From a virus, in IMG/VR virus record IMGVR_UViG_3300031278_000123, positions 1-24,682 of that record: a stretch of 24,682 nucleotides of DNA. The stretch is one strand, 5' to 3'. The translations under genes were made by a program, and so were the position numbers. The notes under the pieces are model-generated. The model was not told the DNA's origin and ran no database searches. It worked only from the letters and a program-made list of their open reading frames with translations. This document shows positions 1 to 7,059 of this stretch, piece after piece; the first letter of the stretch is position 1; every line of letters begins with the position of its first letter.

Positions 1-2
1 TT

Positions 3-590
3 ATTAAGCAATATTTTGTTATGGCAATAGTTATTAGTTTCATAGTAGCGTTTGCTTTAATTGTAAAAGAAAATATAGATTTAAAGAAAAATGCTATAAC
101 ATTAAATAATTTGCGGGAAGAATATAGAGAATTAATTAGTGAAGATTCGTCTGGCTATATTACAGATTATAAATATTGGGTTGAAAGATATGAAGATTTA
201 AGAAGTAAATATTTAGAGCAGTTACAATATCTTAGCGAAGAAGATTTAGACTATGAAATTTATACTATTACTGGATATTCAGCAAATGATATAGAAGGGC
301 AAGGGACTACATCCACAACTTCTATAGGATTTAAGCTCAATGCTCAGTATATGGATTATATTAATATAGTTGCAGTTGACCCGGATATTATCCCTTATGG
401 TTCTTATGTATTCATAAAAGCAGACTGGAATAGAGATGGGTATATATGTGAAAAGATGTTTATTGCAGGCGATTGTGGGGGAGATATAAAAGGACAAAGA
501 ATTGATGTGTATTTTAGCAGTAAAACAGAAGCTGAGAAATTTGGGATACAAGGTTGCCCTGTAAAAGTAATGTTACCGGAAGAAAAATAA
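3..590 (+). CDS. 3D-domain cell-wall lytic protein, membrane-anchored (5' partial)
   Basis: The protein is probably a peptidoglycan-cleaving enzyme of the 3D (three-Asp) double-psi beta-barrel family, related to MltA/YuiC-type lytic transglycosylases. Numbering from the ATG at 21, residues 1-15 form a hydrophobic anchor, 20-75 look helical and charged, and 80-189 carry the 3D domain. The signature is clear: AVDP with D120, then IPYG, then AGDCGGDIKGQRIDVYF with D151 and D162. These three aspartates define the family. The reading frame is open to the window edge (codons for I-K-Q-Y-F-V precede the ATG) and the ATG at 21 has no ribosome binding site, so the true start lies upstream and the gene is 5' truncated here. 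It sits next to the terminase genes, a common place for lysis genes. The enzyme class is confident; lysis versus a virion-entry role is not decided. Confidence 0.8.
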   Translation: MKQYFVMAIVISFIVAFALIVKENIDLKKNAITLNNLREEYRELISEDSSGYITDYKYWVERYEDLRSKYLEQLQYLSEEDLDYEIYTITGYSANDIEGQGTTSTTSIGFKLNAQYMDYINIVAVDPDIIPYGSYVFIKADWNRDGYICEKMFIAGDCGGDIKGQRIDVYFSSKTEAEKFGIQGCPVKVMLPEEK

Positions 591-611
591 ATATAAAAAA
601 TAGCTATAAAA

Positions 612-620
612 TGTTATAAT
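612..620 (+). promoter_or_regulatory. possible extended -10 promoter element
   Basis: The sequence TGTTATAAT fits an extended -10 (TG-n-TATAAT) exactly. No convincing -35 is visible upstream. Transcription would begin only a few bases before the ribosome binding site of the 642 gene, giving a very short leader. In such A+T-rich DNA chance matches are common. Confidence 0.35.
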
Positions 621-641
621 ATAAGGTAGGAGATGATGTTT

Positions 642-875
642 ATGAAAACTGGAGAATTAACAGAAAGAGAGAAAAGATTCAGTATTTTATTAGGCAATGA
701 AGATTATGAAATGTTGTTTAAAGAGTTTCCAGAAAGCAAAAAAGTTATTAAAAATACATATGCTTATATAGGCTATAGCATTAGGAAAGAATGGAAAACT
801 CTGATAAGAGAAATATTAAAAACTAAACCTTTTATATTCTTGTTAAAAGTTTTTAGAGCTAAAGAGAGTAAATAA
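642..875 (+). CDS. small hypothetical phage protein (77 aa)
   Basis: I do not recognise this family. The product is 77 residues, basic and probably helical, with charged N-terminal and middle parts (ELTEREKRF) and a short hydrophobic patch near the C-terminus (PFIFLLKVF). The patch is too short to be a sure membrane span. Three in-frame ATGs (633, 636, 642) follow the ribosome binding site AGGTAGGAG at 624-632. I chose 642 because its 9-base spacing is the most usual; the other two lie within 3 bases of the site. It stands between the 3D lytic gene and the small terminase, and a terminator-like hairpin follows at 893-934, so it ends a transcription segment. A role in lysis or in terminase regulation would be a guess. 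Confidence 0.6.
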   Translation: MKTGELTEREKRFSILLGNEDYEMLFKEFPESKKVIKNTYAYIGYSIRKEWKTLIREILKTKPFIFLLKVFRAKESK

Positions 876-892
876 AAAATTAGATATAATAA

Positions 893-934
893 AAAACAGG
901 TAAGATGTTATGTATTTTGCTTGTTTTATTTTTT
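893..934 (+). terminator. Rho-independent terminator-like hairpin before terminase genes
   Basis: Positions 893-906 pair with 914-927 over 14 bp (A-U and G-U rich, with C-G at 897/923 and 900/920), with a small loop, followed by an A and six T. The next gene's AGGATAG ribosome binding site starts right at the end of the T-run. The stem is weak, so it could be an attenuator or an antitermination target. A TATAAT (885-890) lies just in front of it. Confidence 0.6.
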
Positions 935-947
935 AGGATAGATTTTT

Positions 948-1415
948 ATGAAAACAAAACTAACTCCTGAACTACAGAAAAACTTAATTAAGTATATAGA
1001 AGATGGTAGCTATATAGTAGTAGCCTGTAAAGCGGTGGGAATTAGTAAAGTTACTTTTTATGATTGGATTAAAAGAGGAGAAGCTGGGGAAAAATTATAT
1101 CTTAACTTTCTTAACGCAATTCAACAAGCTACAGCTCAAGGAGAAATAGAGATACTTGAAGAGATTCGTCCACAAGTTAGAAAAGATTGGCGTGTAGGAA
1201 TGGAGATACTAGCCAGAAAATACCCACAAAGATGGGCAAGAAGAGATAAATTAGAAGTAAAAACTAAAAAGACAGTTATATCTAAACAAGTAATAGAATT
1301 TAGAAAAGCTGAAAAAGTATTAACAGATGAAGAACGAGGACAATTTATTAAGATAGCTTTAAAGACAGAAAAGGAGATTTCCGGTAATGGCAATAGACCT
1401 ACAGCTGATAAATAA
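948..1415 (+). CDS. terS: terminase small subunit
   Basis: This is the DNA-recognition subunit of the packaging motor, which binds the pac/cos site and recruits the large subunit. The 155 residues have an N-terminal helix-turn-helix (about 15-45, including VVACKAVGISKVTFYDWIKR), a central helical oligomerisation region, and the W-x-M-E-I-L-A-R-x-x-P-x-x-W motif (about 83-100) typical of small terminases of Gram-positive phages. A basic tail follows. The weak ribosome binding site AGGATAG lies 6 bases before the ATG. Its 3' end overlaps the large-subunit gene by 29 bases, which suggests coupled translation. Position directly before a clear large terminase supports the call. Confidence 0.85.
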   Translation: MKTKLTPELQKNLIKYIEDGSYIVVACKAVGISKVTFYDWIKRGEAGEKLYLNFLNAIQQATAQGEIEILEEIRPQVRKDWRVGMEILARKYPQRWARRDKLEVKTKKTVISKQVIEFRKAEKVLTDEERGQFIKIALKTEKEISGNGNRPTADK

Positions 1416-2811
1416 ATATTTAAAGATGCCGGATAATGAAAGAGCTATATACCTGGCTGAAAATGATTGTATATATTTTGGAGAGCGGTATATAAAGCCT
1501 TTTGACGTAAAGTGGACATCAAAAACAGCATTATTGCACTATGATTTAATAGACTCAATTCTAAAATATGATAGATTGCAGGTCCATGTACCATTTGAGC
1601 ACGCTAAGACTACCTGGATTTCTATAGTATTTCCTTTATGGCAAATTGTGAAAGATACTAATGTCCAGATACTTTTAATATCATCTACACCCAAATTAGT
1701 GCAGAAGTGTCTATCAGTTATTAGCTGGCACTTGCTTAACAATCAATTACTACTGCATGATTTTCCATATTTAAAGAAAAATGAAGAAATACAGAAATGG
1801 ACAGATTATCAGATATATGTAGATAGGAATAGCATATCTAAAGACCCTACTATAGAGGTAGTAGGAGTTGGAGGAGATATTTTAGGAGGTAGATATAATC
1901 ATATAATAGGCGATGATGTATGCAATAGAAAAAATACAAATACTTTAATGTTAAGAAATAAGATGGAAGACTGGTGGCTAAATGATGTTACTTCTCGTGT
2001 AGTAGAAGGTGGGCACATAGCAAATATAGGCACTATGCAGCATAAAGATGATTTAGGGAATAGATTAGCAAAAAAGAAAAGATACCATTATATAAAGAAG
2101 CCAGCAATAATAGATGAAGAAAAGGGGATTACTTTATGGCCTGATAAATTTCCTATCGATAAAATGATAGCAAAAAGGGAAGAAGTTGGTACGCTCATTT
2201 TTGAACGTAGCTGGCAGAGTAATTTGAAAGTATTTGAAGGGTGTATATTAAAACCCGAATGGTTGCATTATTATAAAGACTATGAAATAAATCAAGATGA
2301 GTTAAGAATATATTTTGGTGTTGATCCTGATATTGCAGAAGCTGGAATTGATATAGTAGAGGCAAGTAAACATTGCTGGTTTGTAATTGCTGTTTTAGGA
2401 TGGCATCAAGCGACTAATAAAGTATATGTATTAAAGACTTATTATAATGTATTATCATTTCCCCAGCAGGTAAGCCAGATTGTAAAACATTATGAAACGT
2501 ATCATCCGGTAAAAATATTAGTAGAAGATAATTATTACCAGAAAGCATTAAAGCAGCAAGTATTTCTACAGGGATTGCCAGTATTAGGGGTAAGAAGCTC
2601 TAAGTCAAAGCCAATTAGGATAGAATCAAGAAGTGTAGATTATGAAAGTGGCAGAATAAATATATTAGAAAGCCAGCATGAGTTTATTTCAGAATGGGTA
2701 AATTATGGAGACCCGGATTATAAGAATGATATTTTAGATGCAGTTGATATATGTATGCGGGGAATCCCACGTAAAATGGTAGATCAAGTTGTAGGCGGGG
2801 GAGTTATATGA
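1387..2811 (+). CDS. terL: terminase large subunit (packaging ATPase/nuclease)
   Basis: The 474-residue protein is the ATP-driven DNA translocase and headful/cos nuclease. The N-terminal ATPase shows a variant Walker A, VPFEHAKTTW (68-77), in which the usual PPRHGKS-type loop reads PFEHAKT. Walker B is IIGDDV (173-178), and GTMQHKDD (215-222) is the coupling motif. The C-terminal RNase H-like nuclease has acidic residues in GVDPD (D313), VEDN (E380/D381) and NDILDAVD (D448/D451). Length fits the family. AAGGAG at 1371-1376 lies 10 bases before the ATG, inside the small-subunit gene. All catalytic positions appear intact, so packaging should be functional. Confidence 0.93.
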   Translation: MAIDLQLINKYLKMPDNERAIYLAENDCIYFGERYIKPFDVKWTSKTALLHYDLIDSILKYDRLQVHVPFEHAKTTWISIVFPLWQIVKDTNVQILLISSTPKLVQKCLSVISWHLLNNQLLLHDFPYLKKNEEIQKWTDYQIYVDRNSISKDPTIEVVGVGGDILGGRYNHIIGDDVCNRKNTNTLMLRNKMEDWWLNDVTSRVVEGGHIANIGTMQHKDDLGNRLAKKKRYHYIKKPAIIDEEKGITLWPDKFPIDKMIAKREEVGTLIFERSWQSNLKVFEGCILKPEWLHYYKDYEINQDELRIYFGVDPDIAEAGIDIVEASKHCWFVIAVLGWHQATNKVYVLKTYYNVLSFPQQVSQIVKHYETYHPVKILVEDNYYQKALKQQVFLQGLPVLGVRSSKSKPIRIESRSVDYESGRINILESQHEFISEWVNYGDPDYKNDILDAVDICMRGIPRKMVDQVVGGGVI

Positions 2812-2858
2812 TACATAAATATATGAAGTAGTATTATAATAGAAAAGAGGTGAATTAT

Positions 2859-4355
2859 ATGAATAAAAGAAATGAGATAGGAAAAGAAAATGAAGTAAAA
2901 AATCTAATTACTGGTGGAATACTTTATGATAACGGGGATATAGAATCTTTTGAAGAAATAGAAAAAAGAAAGGAAAATAAAAAAGTAAAAGGTCAGAAGG
3001 ATTTCGGAGATATACAAACAGATAAACTAAAAGAGACTGCACAGCGATTTGGAAGTATATCTGGACTTATAGCGCCACCTTATGAAATGCTAAACCTAAC
3101 TAGATTGCCATTAGTAAATACGTTCCACAGTAAATGCATAAATGTAAAAGCAACTGATGCTGTAGGCAAAGGGTATAAGATAGTGCTAAAAGAGGATATG
3201 GCGAAAAATGATACGCAACTTAATATGCTAAAAGATTTTATAAAGAATGCTCCAGAACCGGGTAGAACATTTGGGCAGACTATAAAAAATTGGATAGTAG
3301 ATAGATATACTACAGGGAACGGAGCTATAGAAATTGCAAGAGATATAAAGAAAATACCAAGTTTATTTGTCCATATTCCATTTTACACTTTGCAGGTGCA
3401 TGAAGACTGTAAAAGATGGTGCCATATAGTTAATGCAGATACAGTGTGGTTTAAAAGATTTGGGATAGAACAGAACTATAGCAAAAAAGATGGGGAAGAA
3501 ATGGGCAAGTTTGATAGGAGTGAAAGTGCTCATGAGCTATTATTATTGCAGAATTATACATCTCTATCCAGCTATTACGGAATACCCGAAGCTATACCAG
3601 CAATAGGGGCAATAATGGGGAATAAATATGAAAGTGATTATAATCTACAGTTTTTCCAGAATAACGCTATACCAAGATATGTTATCATTATAAGAGGTGG
3701 CAGACTTGACGCAAAGCTAAAAGGGAAGATAAAAGATTATTTTACAAGGGAAATAAAGAAGAATGCTCATGCCACTTTATTTATGGAGTTACCGGCTACT
3801 GATATAAACTTGCCTAAAGTAGAAGTAGAATTTAAAGAATTAGATGTTCATGAGAAGGATTCAAGTTTCAGGTTATATAGAAAAAATATGATAGAAGAAG
3901 TATTGGTGGCTAATGGTGTGCCTGCGTATAAGTTAGGGCTTGCTATAGTAGGGACTTTAGGCGGTAATTTAGGAGAAGAGTTAATAGATAATTACGTATT
4001 TGGCGAGATAGAACCATTGCAAACAGAGATAGAGGATTTAATCTATATGGTAACAAGTGAATTTGCACCCAATTATATGATAAAATTCAATGATTTAGAT
4101 ATTAAAAATGAAGAAAGACTTGCTAAGATAAATACACAATATGTCAAAGGTTCTATTATGAGCCTAAATGAAGCCAGAGAAGACGCTGGAAGATGTAACG
4201 TAGGAGAAGCCGGAGATAAGCTATATATTTTTACACCAGCCGGGGCTATAGAAATTGCAACTGTACCTACTAAGAAAGGAGGTAAGCAAGTTAATAGAAA
4301 ATATGAAGATAAGATAAAAGAGTTTAAGGAGGAATTAAACGAATATGAAAAGTAA
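2859..4355 (+). CDS. portal protein (PBSX/HK97-type)
   Basis: The product forms the dodecameric ring at the capsid vertex through which DNA passes and to which the neck attaches. The 498 residues include the clear portal core: LNLTRLPLVNTFHSKC, then NWIVDRYTTGNGAIEI, YYGIPEAIPAIGAI, NAIPRYVIII and the C-terminal stretch with IEEVLVANGVPAYKLG. The middle segment (GGRLDAKLKGKIKDYFTREI) is typical of the PBSX family. I start it at the ATG 2859 because GAGGTGA ends 6 bases before it; the GTG at 2850 lies inside this ribosome binding site. The N-terminal 60 residues are highly charged and probably flexible. It follows the large terminase by 47 bases, as in most siphophages. Confidence 0.9.
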   Translation: MNKRNEIGKENEVKNLITGGILYDNGDIESFEEIEKRKENKKVKGQKDFGDIQTDKLKETAQRFGSISGLIAPPYEMLNLTRLPLVNTFHSKCINVKATDAVGKGYKIVLKEDMAKNDTQLNMLKDFIKNAPEPGRTFGQTIKNWIVDRYTTGNGAIEIARDIKKIPSLFVHIPFYTLQVHEDCKRWCHIVNADTVWFKRFGIEQNYSKKDGEEMGKFDRSESAHELLLLQNYTSLSSYYGIPEAIPAIGAIMGNKYESDYNLQFFQNNAIPRYVIIIRGGRLDAKLKGKIKDYFTREIKKNAHATLFMELPATDINLPKVEVEFKELDVHEKDSSFRLYRKNMIEEVLVANGVPAYKLGLAIVGTLGGNLGEELIDNYVFGEIEPLQTEIEDLIYMVTSEFAPNYMIKFNDLDIKNEERLAKINTQYVKGSIMSLNEAREDAGRCNVGEAGDKLYIFTPAGAIEIATVPTKKGGKQVNRKYEDKIKEFKEELNEYEK

Positions 4356-4375
4356 ATTAGAAAGGAGAATTAATA

Positions 4376-4543
4376 ATGGTTAAATATGGTAGCAGAGATG
4401 GACATGGTAGAGGGGTAGGAGTATCTGGAGGAGGTAGACGCAATGCAAATACAAAACCGTGCCCTACACCTAAGACAAGTGGCAGTTCTGGATATGGCAC
4501 TGGAAGAGGTAGAGGCTCTGGAGTAAATAGAAGAGGCAAATAG
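4376..4543 (+). CDS. Gly/Arg/Ser-rich microprotein (55 aa)
   Basis: This 55-residue basic protein has low complexity: it begins MVKYGSRDGHGRGVGV, continues with GGGRRNANTKPCPTPK and ends GYGTGRGRGSGVNRRGK. The ATG follows a strong AAAGGAG (4361-4367) by 8 bases, and the gene fits tightly between the portal stop (20 bases) and the M23 gene (2 bases), which supports translation. Similar short RG/GG-rich proteins are seen in phages and many anaerobe genomes, but I know no proven function. The RG-rich repeats could bind nucleic acid or act as a flexible virion component; both are inference. An antisense reading frame covers the same bases but has no support. Confidence 0.65.
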   Translation: MVKYGSRDGHGRGVGVSGGGRRNANTKPCPTPKTSGSSGYGTGRGRGSGVNRRGK

Positions 4544-4545
4544 TT

Positions 4546-4989
4546 ATGAAAAAGATAGTTTTATTTTTATGTATAATTTTAATATTAGTTTTTATTCCAA
4601 ATGTTATCTATGCTGATAATAAAGTACCAGATATATGGCCTACATGGGGCAAAGTAACTTCTCTATTTGAAGAAGTAAGAGCTACACATATTCATATGGG
4701 GTTAGATATAGCAAATCATACTGGCACTTTTATATATGCGACTATGGACGGAGAAGTTGTATACGCAGACTGGGACGGTGGATTTGGCAATAAGATAGTA
4801 ATAGAGCAGGATAACTATAAAACTATATATGCACATCTAAATAGGATTTATGTAGATGTAGGCGATAGAGTACAAGTAGGCGAGATAATTGCGACAATGG
4901 GTAATACTGGACATAGCACAGGATCACACCTGCATTATGAAGTAATAAGAAATGATATTAACCAAGACCCATTAGAATATTTACCATGA
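4546..4989 (+). CDS. secreted M23-family peptidoglycan metallopeptidase
   Basis: This is a zinc endopeptidase of the LytM/lysostaphin family, which cuts peptidoglycan cross-bridges or stem peptides. Residues 1-23 are a signal peptide (MKK, a hydrophobic core, then VIYA before DNK). The catalytic domain follows: HMGLD (first zinc ligand His and Asp), a G-x-V-x-x-A beta core (GEVVYADWDGGFGNKIVIEQ), YAHLN, and the HLHYEV motif near residue 133. It is a minimal M23 domain with no cell-wall-binding module. The start lies 2 bases after the preceding stop. Its place inside the packaging/head block suggests either late expression as an exported lysin or a virion-associated wall hydrolase. The family is certain, the role is not. 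Confidence 0.9.
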   Translation: MKKIVLFLCIILILVFIPNVIYADNKVPDIWPTWGKVTSLFEEVRATHIHMGLDIANHTGTFIYATMDGEVVYADWDGGFGNKIVIEQDNYKTIYAHLNRIYVDVGDRVQVGEIIATMGNTGHSTGSHLHYEVIRNDINQDPLEYLP

Positions 4990-4999
4990 AGGAGAAGAT

Positions 5000-5098
5000 A
5001 TGAATTTAAGTTATTTAGGAATGATTATAGGAGGGATTATACTTGCAGTGATTTATTTTACTTTGATAAGAAGATATATTAATAAAAATAAATTATAA
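5000..5098 (+). CDS. 32-residue single-pass membrane peptide
   Basis: A tiny gene with an excellent ribosome binding site (GAAGGAGAAG at 4988-4997) directly after the M23 stop. The product is almost entirely one hydrophobic segment, YLGMIIGGIILAVIYFTL, followed by a positive tail (RRYINKNK), predicting N-out/C-in insertion. It could be a holin-like or spanin-like accessory to the neighbouring lysin, or a small membrane modulator. No family is recognised. The next ribosome binding site (GGAGGT) begins 2 bases after its stop, so it lies in a tight operon. Confidence 0.6.
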   Translation: MNLSYLGMIIGGIILAVIYFTLIRRYINKNKL

Positions 5099-5110
5099 TG
5101 GAGGTAAAAA

Positions 5111-5302
5111 ATGGATAAGATTGTAGATTATATAATAAGAGTAGAGGCAGATAACCCTAAAGTCTTTGGTATAGTAGGTGGAAGAATCAAAGCATTGCAA
5201 TTAGAATTAATGGATAAATTTCCATTAGAGAATATTGAATTTTTTAAAAGCTATAAAGGAGAAAGAAATAATCAAAAAATCAGCATTAACAAATCTCGAT
5301 AA
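5111..5302 (+). CDS. small hypothetical protein upstream of MuF (63 aa)
   Basis: The ATG is preceded by GGAGGT with 5-6 base spacing, a strong initiation site. The 63-residue product (MDKIVDYIIRVEADNPKVFG at the N-terminus, a basic Asn/Lys-rich end) matches no family I know. Its last 68 bases overlap the MuF reading frame in another register, so the two are probably translationally coupled. It may be a minor head protein or only a coupling leader. Because MuF has no good conventional start, the relation between the two frames deserves attention. Confidence 0.6.
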   Translation: MDKIVDYIIRVEADNPKVFGIVGGRIKALQLELMDKFPLENIEFFKSYKGERNNQKISINKSR

Positions 5303-6764
5303 TATATCTGAAGCTAATACGCAGGCAGCAGAAGGCAAGCTATCTGATTATATAGTAGCTTTGCAGGGGTATTTTAGAAAGCAAGAAGATAACTTTATAG
5401 ATTATTTTGTAAAGCATAGAAAGAAGCTATCTAAGATAAAACCTGTAAATCCTGATAAGCTAACTGGAGATAAGAAACCAAAGAATAAATTACTGCAGAG
5501 CTTTATTGATAGTTATGATTTTAGAAAGCAAGAAGATGACTTGCTGACAATCCTAAAATTCATACATCACAATACTACGCCTCATGGGATAACAAATGCA
5601 ATTACTCTGATAAATCAAGTAGCTAAAATAAAAGGATATAAAAGAAGAAAAAAAACAATTACTGAAAAAGTAATAAGATTATTTAAAATTGATATAGCCG
5701 ATACGGTAGAGTATGTCAATAGTCCACAGTTTGCAGCTGATGCCCAGAGTTATATACAAAATAATTATGATGAGTTTTTGTCAGGGGCAAAAGAGATAAG
5801 TAAGAATATAAATTCTGAAACATCGTCTTTGATTTATAATCAGTTATATGAAGGTATAGAAAAATTAGAATCAATGGACGATTTGGCTATAAGGGTAGGT
5901 AATGTATATGATGGGTGCAGCCAGTCAAGAGCTTTGATGATTGCACGTACTGAAACTTTAAGGTCATTTAACACAGCTACTATTGATAGTTATAAAGTTG
6001 CTAAGATAAAAAAGGCACAGATATTAATAGCGAATGATGAGAGGACATGTGAGATATGTTTGGGGCTAAGCGGGCTTATAATGCCAGTAGATGAGGCAAG
6101 GAGTTGTTTGCCAGTGCACCCGCGATGTAGATGCACCTGGATTGTAGTAATAGGAGAACCGATACTTGCAGAACCTAAATTAGCAGATGTACAAAATGTT
6201 ATTAGAGATAATCCTAAAATTCCTATAGCTGAATTTATTAAAGTGCCTAAAATGCCATCTAGAAGCAATCTTGATAAAGCTCTAGTAAAACTTGAAGAAA
6301 AAATAAAGAATAAAGGAATAGAAAAAGCCTATGTTTTAAATGAGAACGGAGACATTCTTTTAGTTAAACAAGGTACATCTATGGATGTTAGTTTTACAAA
6401 AAAAGAAATAGGAAAAATAAAAAATCATATTTTAACTCATAATCATCCTGGAAATGGACATAGTTTTTCTTTTAATGATTTGAATTTTGCTTCTGATATG
6501 AATTTAAAGGAAATTCGAGCTATTAGCCATACGTATAATTATAAATATAGTATGAAACCAAAACTTGGAAAGAATTGGCCTTTGGGTGATGATTTGATTG
6601 CAGAATTTAAATTTCAACAAGATAAATTATTTGAGAAATATATGGGGCAAGTATATGATAAAACAAAAAAAATAAGTTGGCGAGAAGCAAGTGAAATGTT
6701 ATCAAATAAAATAAATGAAAATATAGCTAAAAAATTTGATTTAATATATACTAGGAAAATATGA
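5235..6764 (+). CDS. MuF-type head morphogenesis protein with C-terminal JAMM/JAB metallopeptidase domain
   Basis: The N-terminal two thirds is a Phage_Mu_F minor head protein, which binds the portal and is packaged in the head. Numbered from TTG 5235, residues 215-305 show the hallmark: IARTETLRSFNTA, a CEIC pair (C272, C275), then HPRCRCTW (H295, C298, C300). After a linker (about 310-345), residues 350-440 form a second domain. It contains HNHP and SFND spaced exactly as H402-x-H404-x7-S412-x2-D415, the JAMM zinc-metallopeptidase motif. A helical tail of about 70 residues ends the protein. This is the layout of MuF polymorphic toxins. No ATG exists; TTG 5235 has only a weak site, whereas AAAGGAG (5255-5261) lies 6 bases before ATA 5268. 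The 3' third is visibly more A+T-rich than the MuF part. Confidence 0.85.
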   Translation: MNFLKAIKEKEIIKKSALTNLDNISEANTQAAEGKLSDYIVALQGYFRKQEDNFIDYFVKHRKKLSKIKPVNPDKLTGDKKPKNKLLQSFIDSYDFRKQEDDLLTILKFIHHNTTPHGITNAITLINQVAKIKGYKRRKKTITEKVIRLFKIDIADTVEYVNSPQFAADAQSYIQNNYDEFLSGAKEISKNINSETSSLIYNQLYEGIEKLESMDDLAIRVGNVYDGCSQSRALMIARTETLRSFNTATIDSYKVAKIKKAQILIANDERTCEICLGLSGLIMPVDEARSCLPVHPRCRCTWIVVIGEPILAEPKLADVQNVIRDNPKIPIAEFIKVPKMPSRSNLDKALVKLEEKIKNKGIEKAYVLNENGDILLVKQGTSMDVSFTKKEIGKIKNHILTHNHPGNGHSFSFNDLNFASDMNLKEIRAISHTYNYKYSMKPKLGKNWPLGDDLIAEFKFQQDKLFEKYMGQVYDKTKKISWREASEMLSNKINENIAKKFDLIYTRKI

Positions 6765-7003
6765 AAATAAAAGATAAAAACACAATAGTTCTTGATGATA
6801 CATTAAATTATCTTGGAATGTTTAGTAAAATTTGTATTTTTTGTAAACATTATATTATAGGTAAACAAGATTTTGAGAAAAAAATTCCAGGATTTTGTAA
6901 AGCATTTCCAAAAGGTATTCCGAAAGATATATGGTTAGGAAAGAATAATCATAAAAAACCATATAAAGGAGATAATGATATACAATTTGAATTAAAAAAA
7001 TAG
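6761..7003 (+). CDS. Cys-rich small protein, candidate immunity partner of the MuF-JAMM domain
   Basis: This 80-residue gene overlaps the MuF stop by 4 bases (ATGA), so it is translationally coupled to it. It holds CIFCKH (C25, C28, H30), FCKAFPKGIPKDIWLG (C46) and a conserved-looking GD-x-x-I-Q-F-E end with H64. The C-AFP-GIP-DI-G-H-P-GD-I-F pattern recurs, as far as I recall, in short uncharacterised bacterial and phage proteins. The Cys/His set could bind a metal. Position directly after a variable toxin-like domain, equally A+T-rich DNA, and a terminator downstream are the classic setting of an immunity gene. The immunity role is inference; no fold is assigned. Confidence 0.65.
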   Translation: MKIKDKNTIVLDDTLNYLGMFSKICIFCKHYIIGKQDFEKKIPGFCKAFPKGIPKDIWLGKNNHKKPYKGDNDIQFELKK

Positions 7004-7005
7004 AT

Positions 7006-7033
7006 TTTACAAATAAAAAAAGTATGTTACAAT
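7006..7033 (+). promoter_or_regulatory. probable promoter (TTTACA - 16 bp - extended -10 TACAAT)
   Basis: TTTACA (7006-7011) and TACAAT (7028-7033) each match the sigma-70/sigma-A consensus at five of six positions, are separated by 16 bases, and TG at 7025-7026 gives an extended -10. Transcription would start near 7040, only about 20 bases before the hairpin at 7060. A constitutive promoter placed between the toxin/immunity pair and the capsid genes could drive the downstream genes if the hairpin is leaky. Confidence 0.45.
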
Positions 7034-7059
7034 AAATAAAAAATTAAATAGATATACGA

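Noticed and set aside
2835-2840. TATAAT before the portal gene as a promoter
   Set aside because: No -35 and no extended TG; such hexamers are expected by chance in this A+T-rich sequence.
4357-4539. Antisense Pro/Leu-rich frame opposite the Gly/Arg microprotein
   Set aside because: Gly/Arg codons read backwards give Pro/Leu; the sense gene has the strong ribosome binding site.
5111-6764. +1 programmed frameshift joining the 63-residue gene to MuF
   Set aside because: The shift needed is +1, and no typical +1 slippery site or stop context is visible; coupled initiation is simpler.
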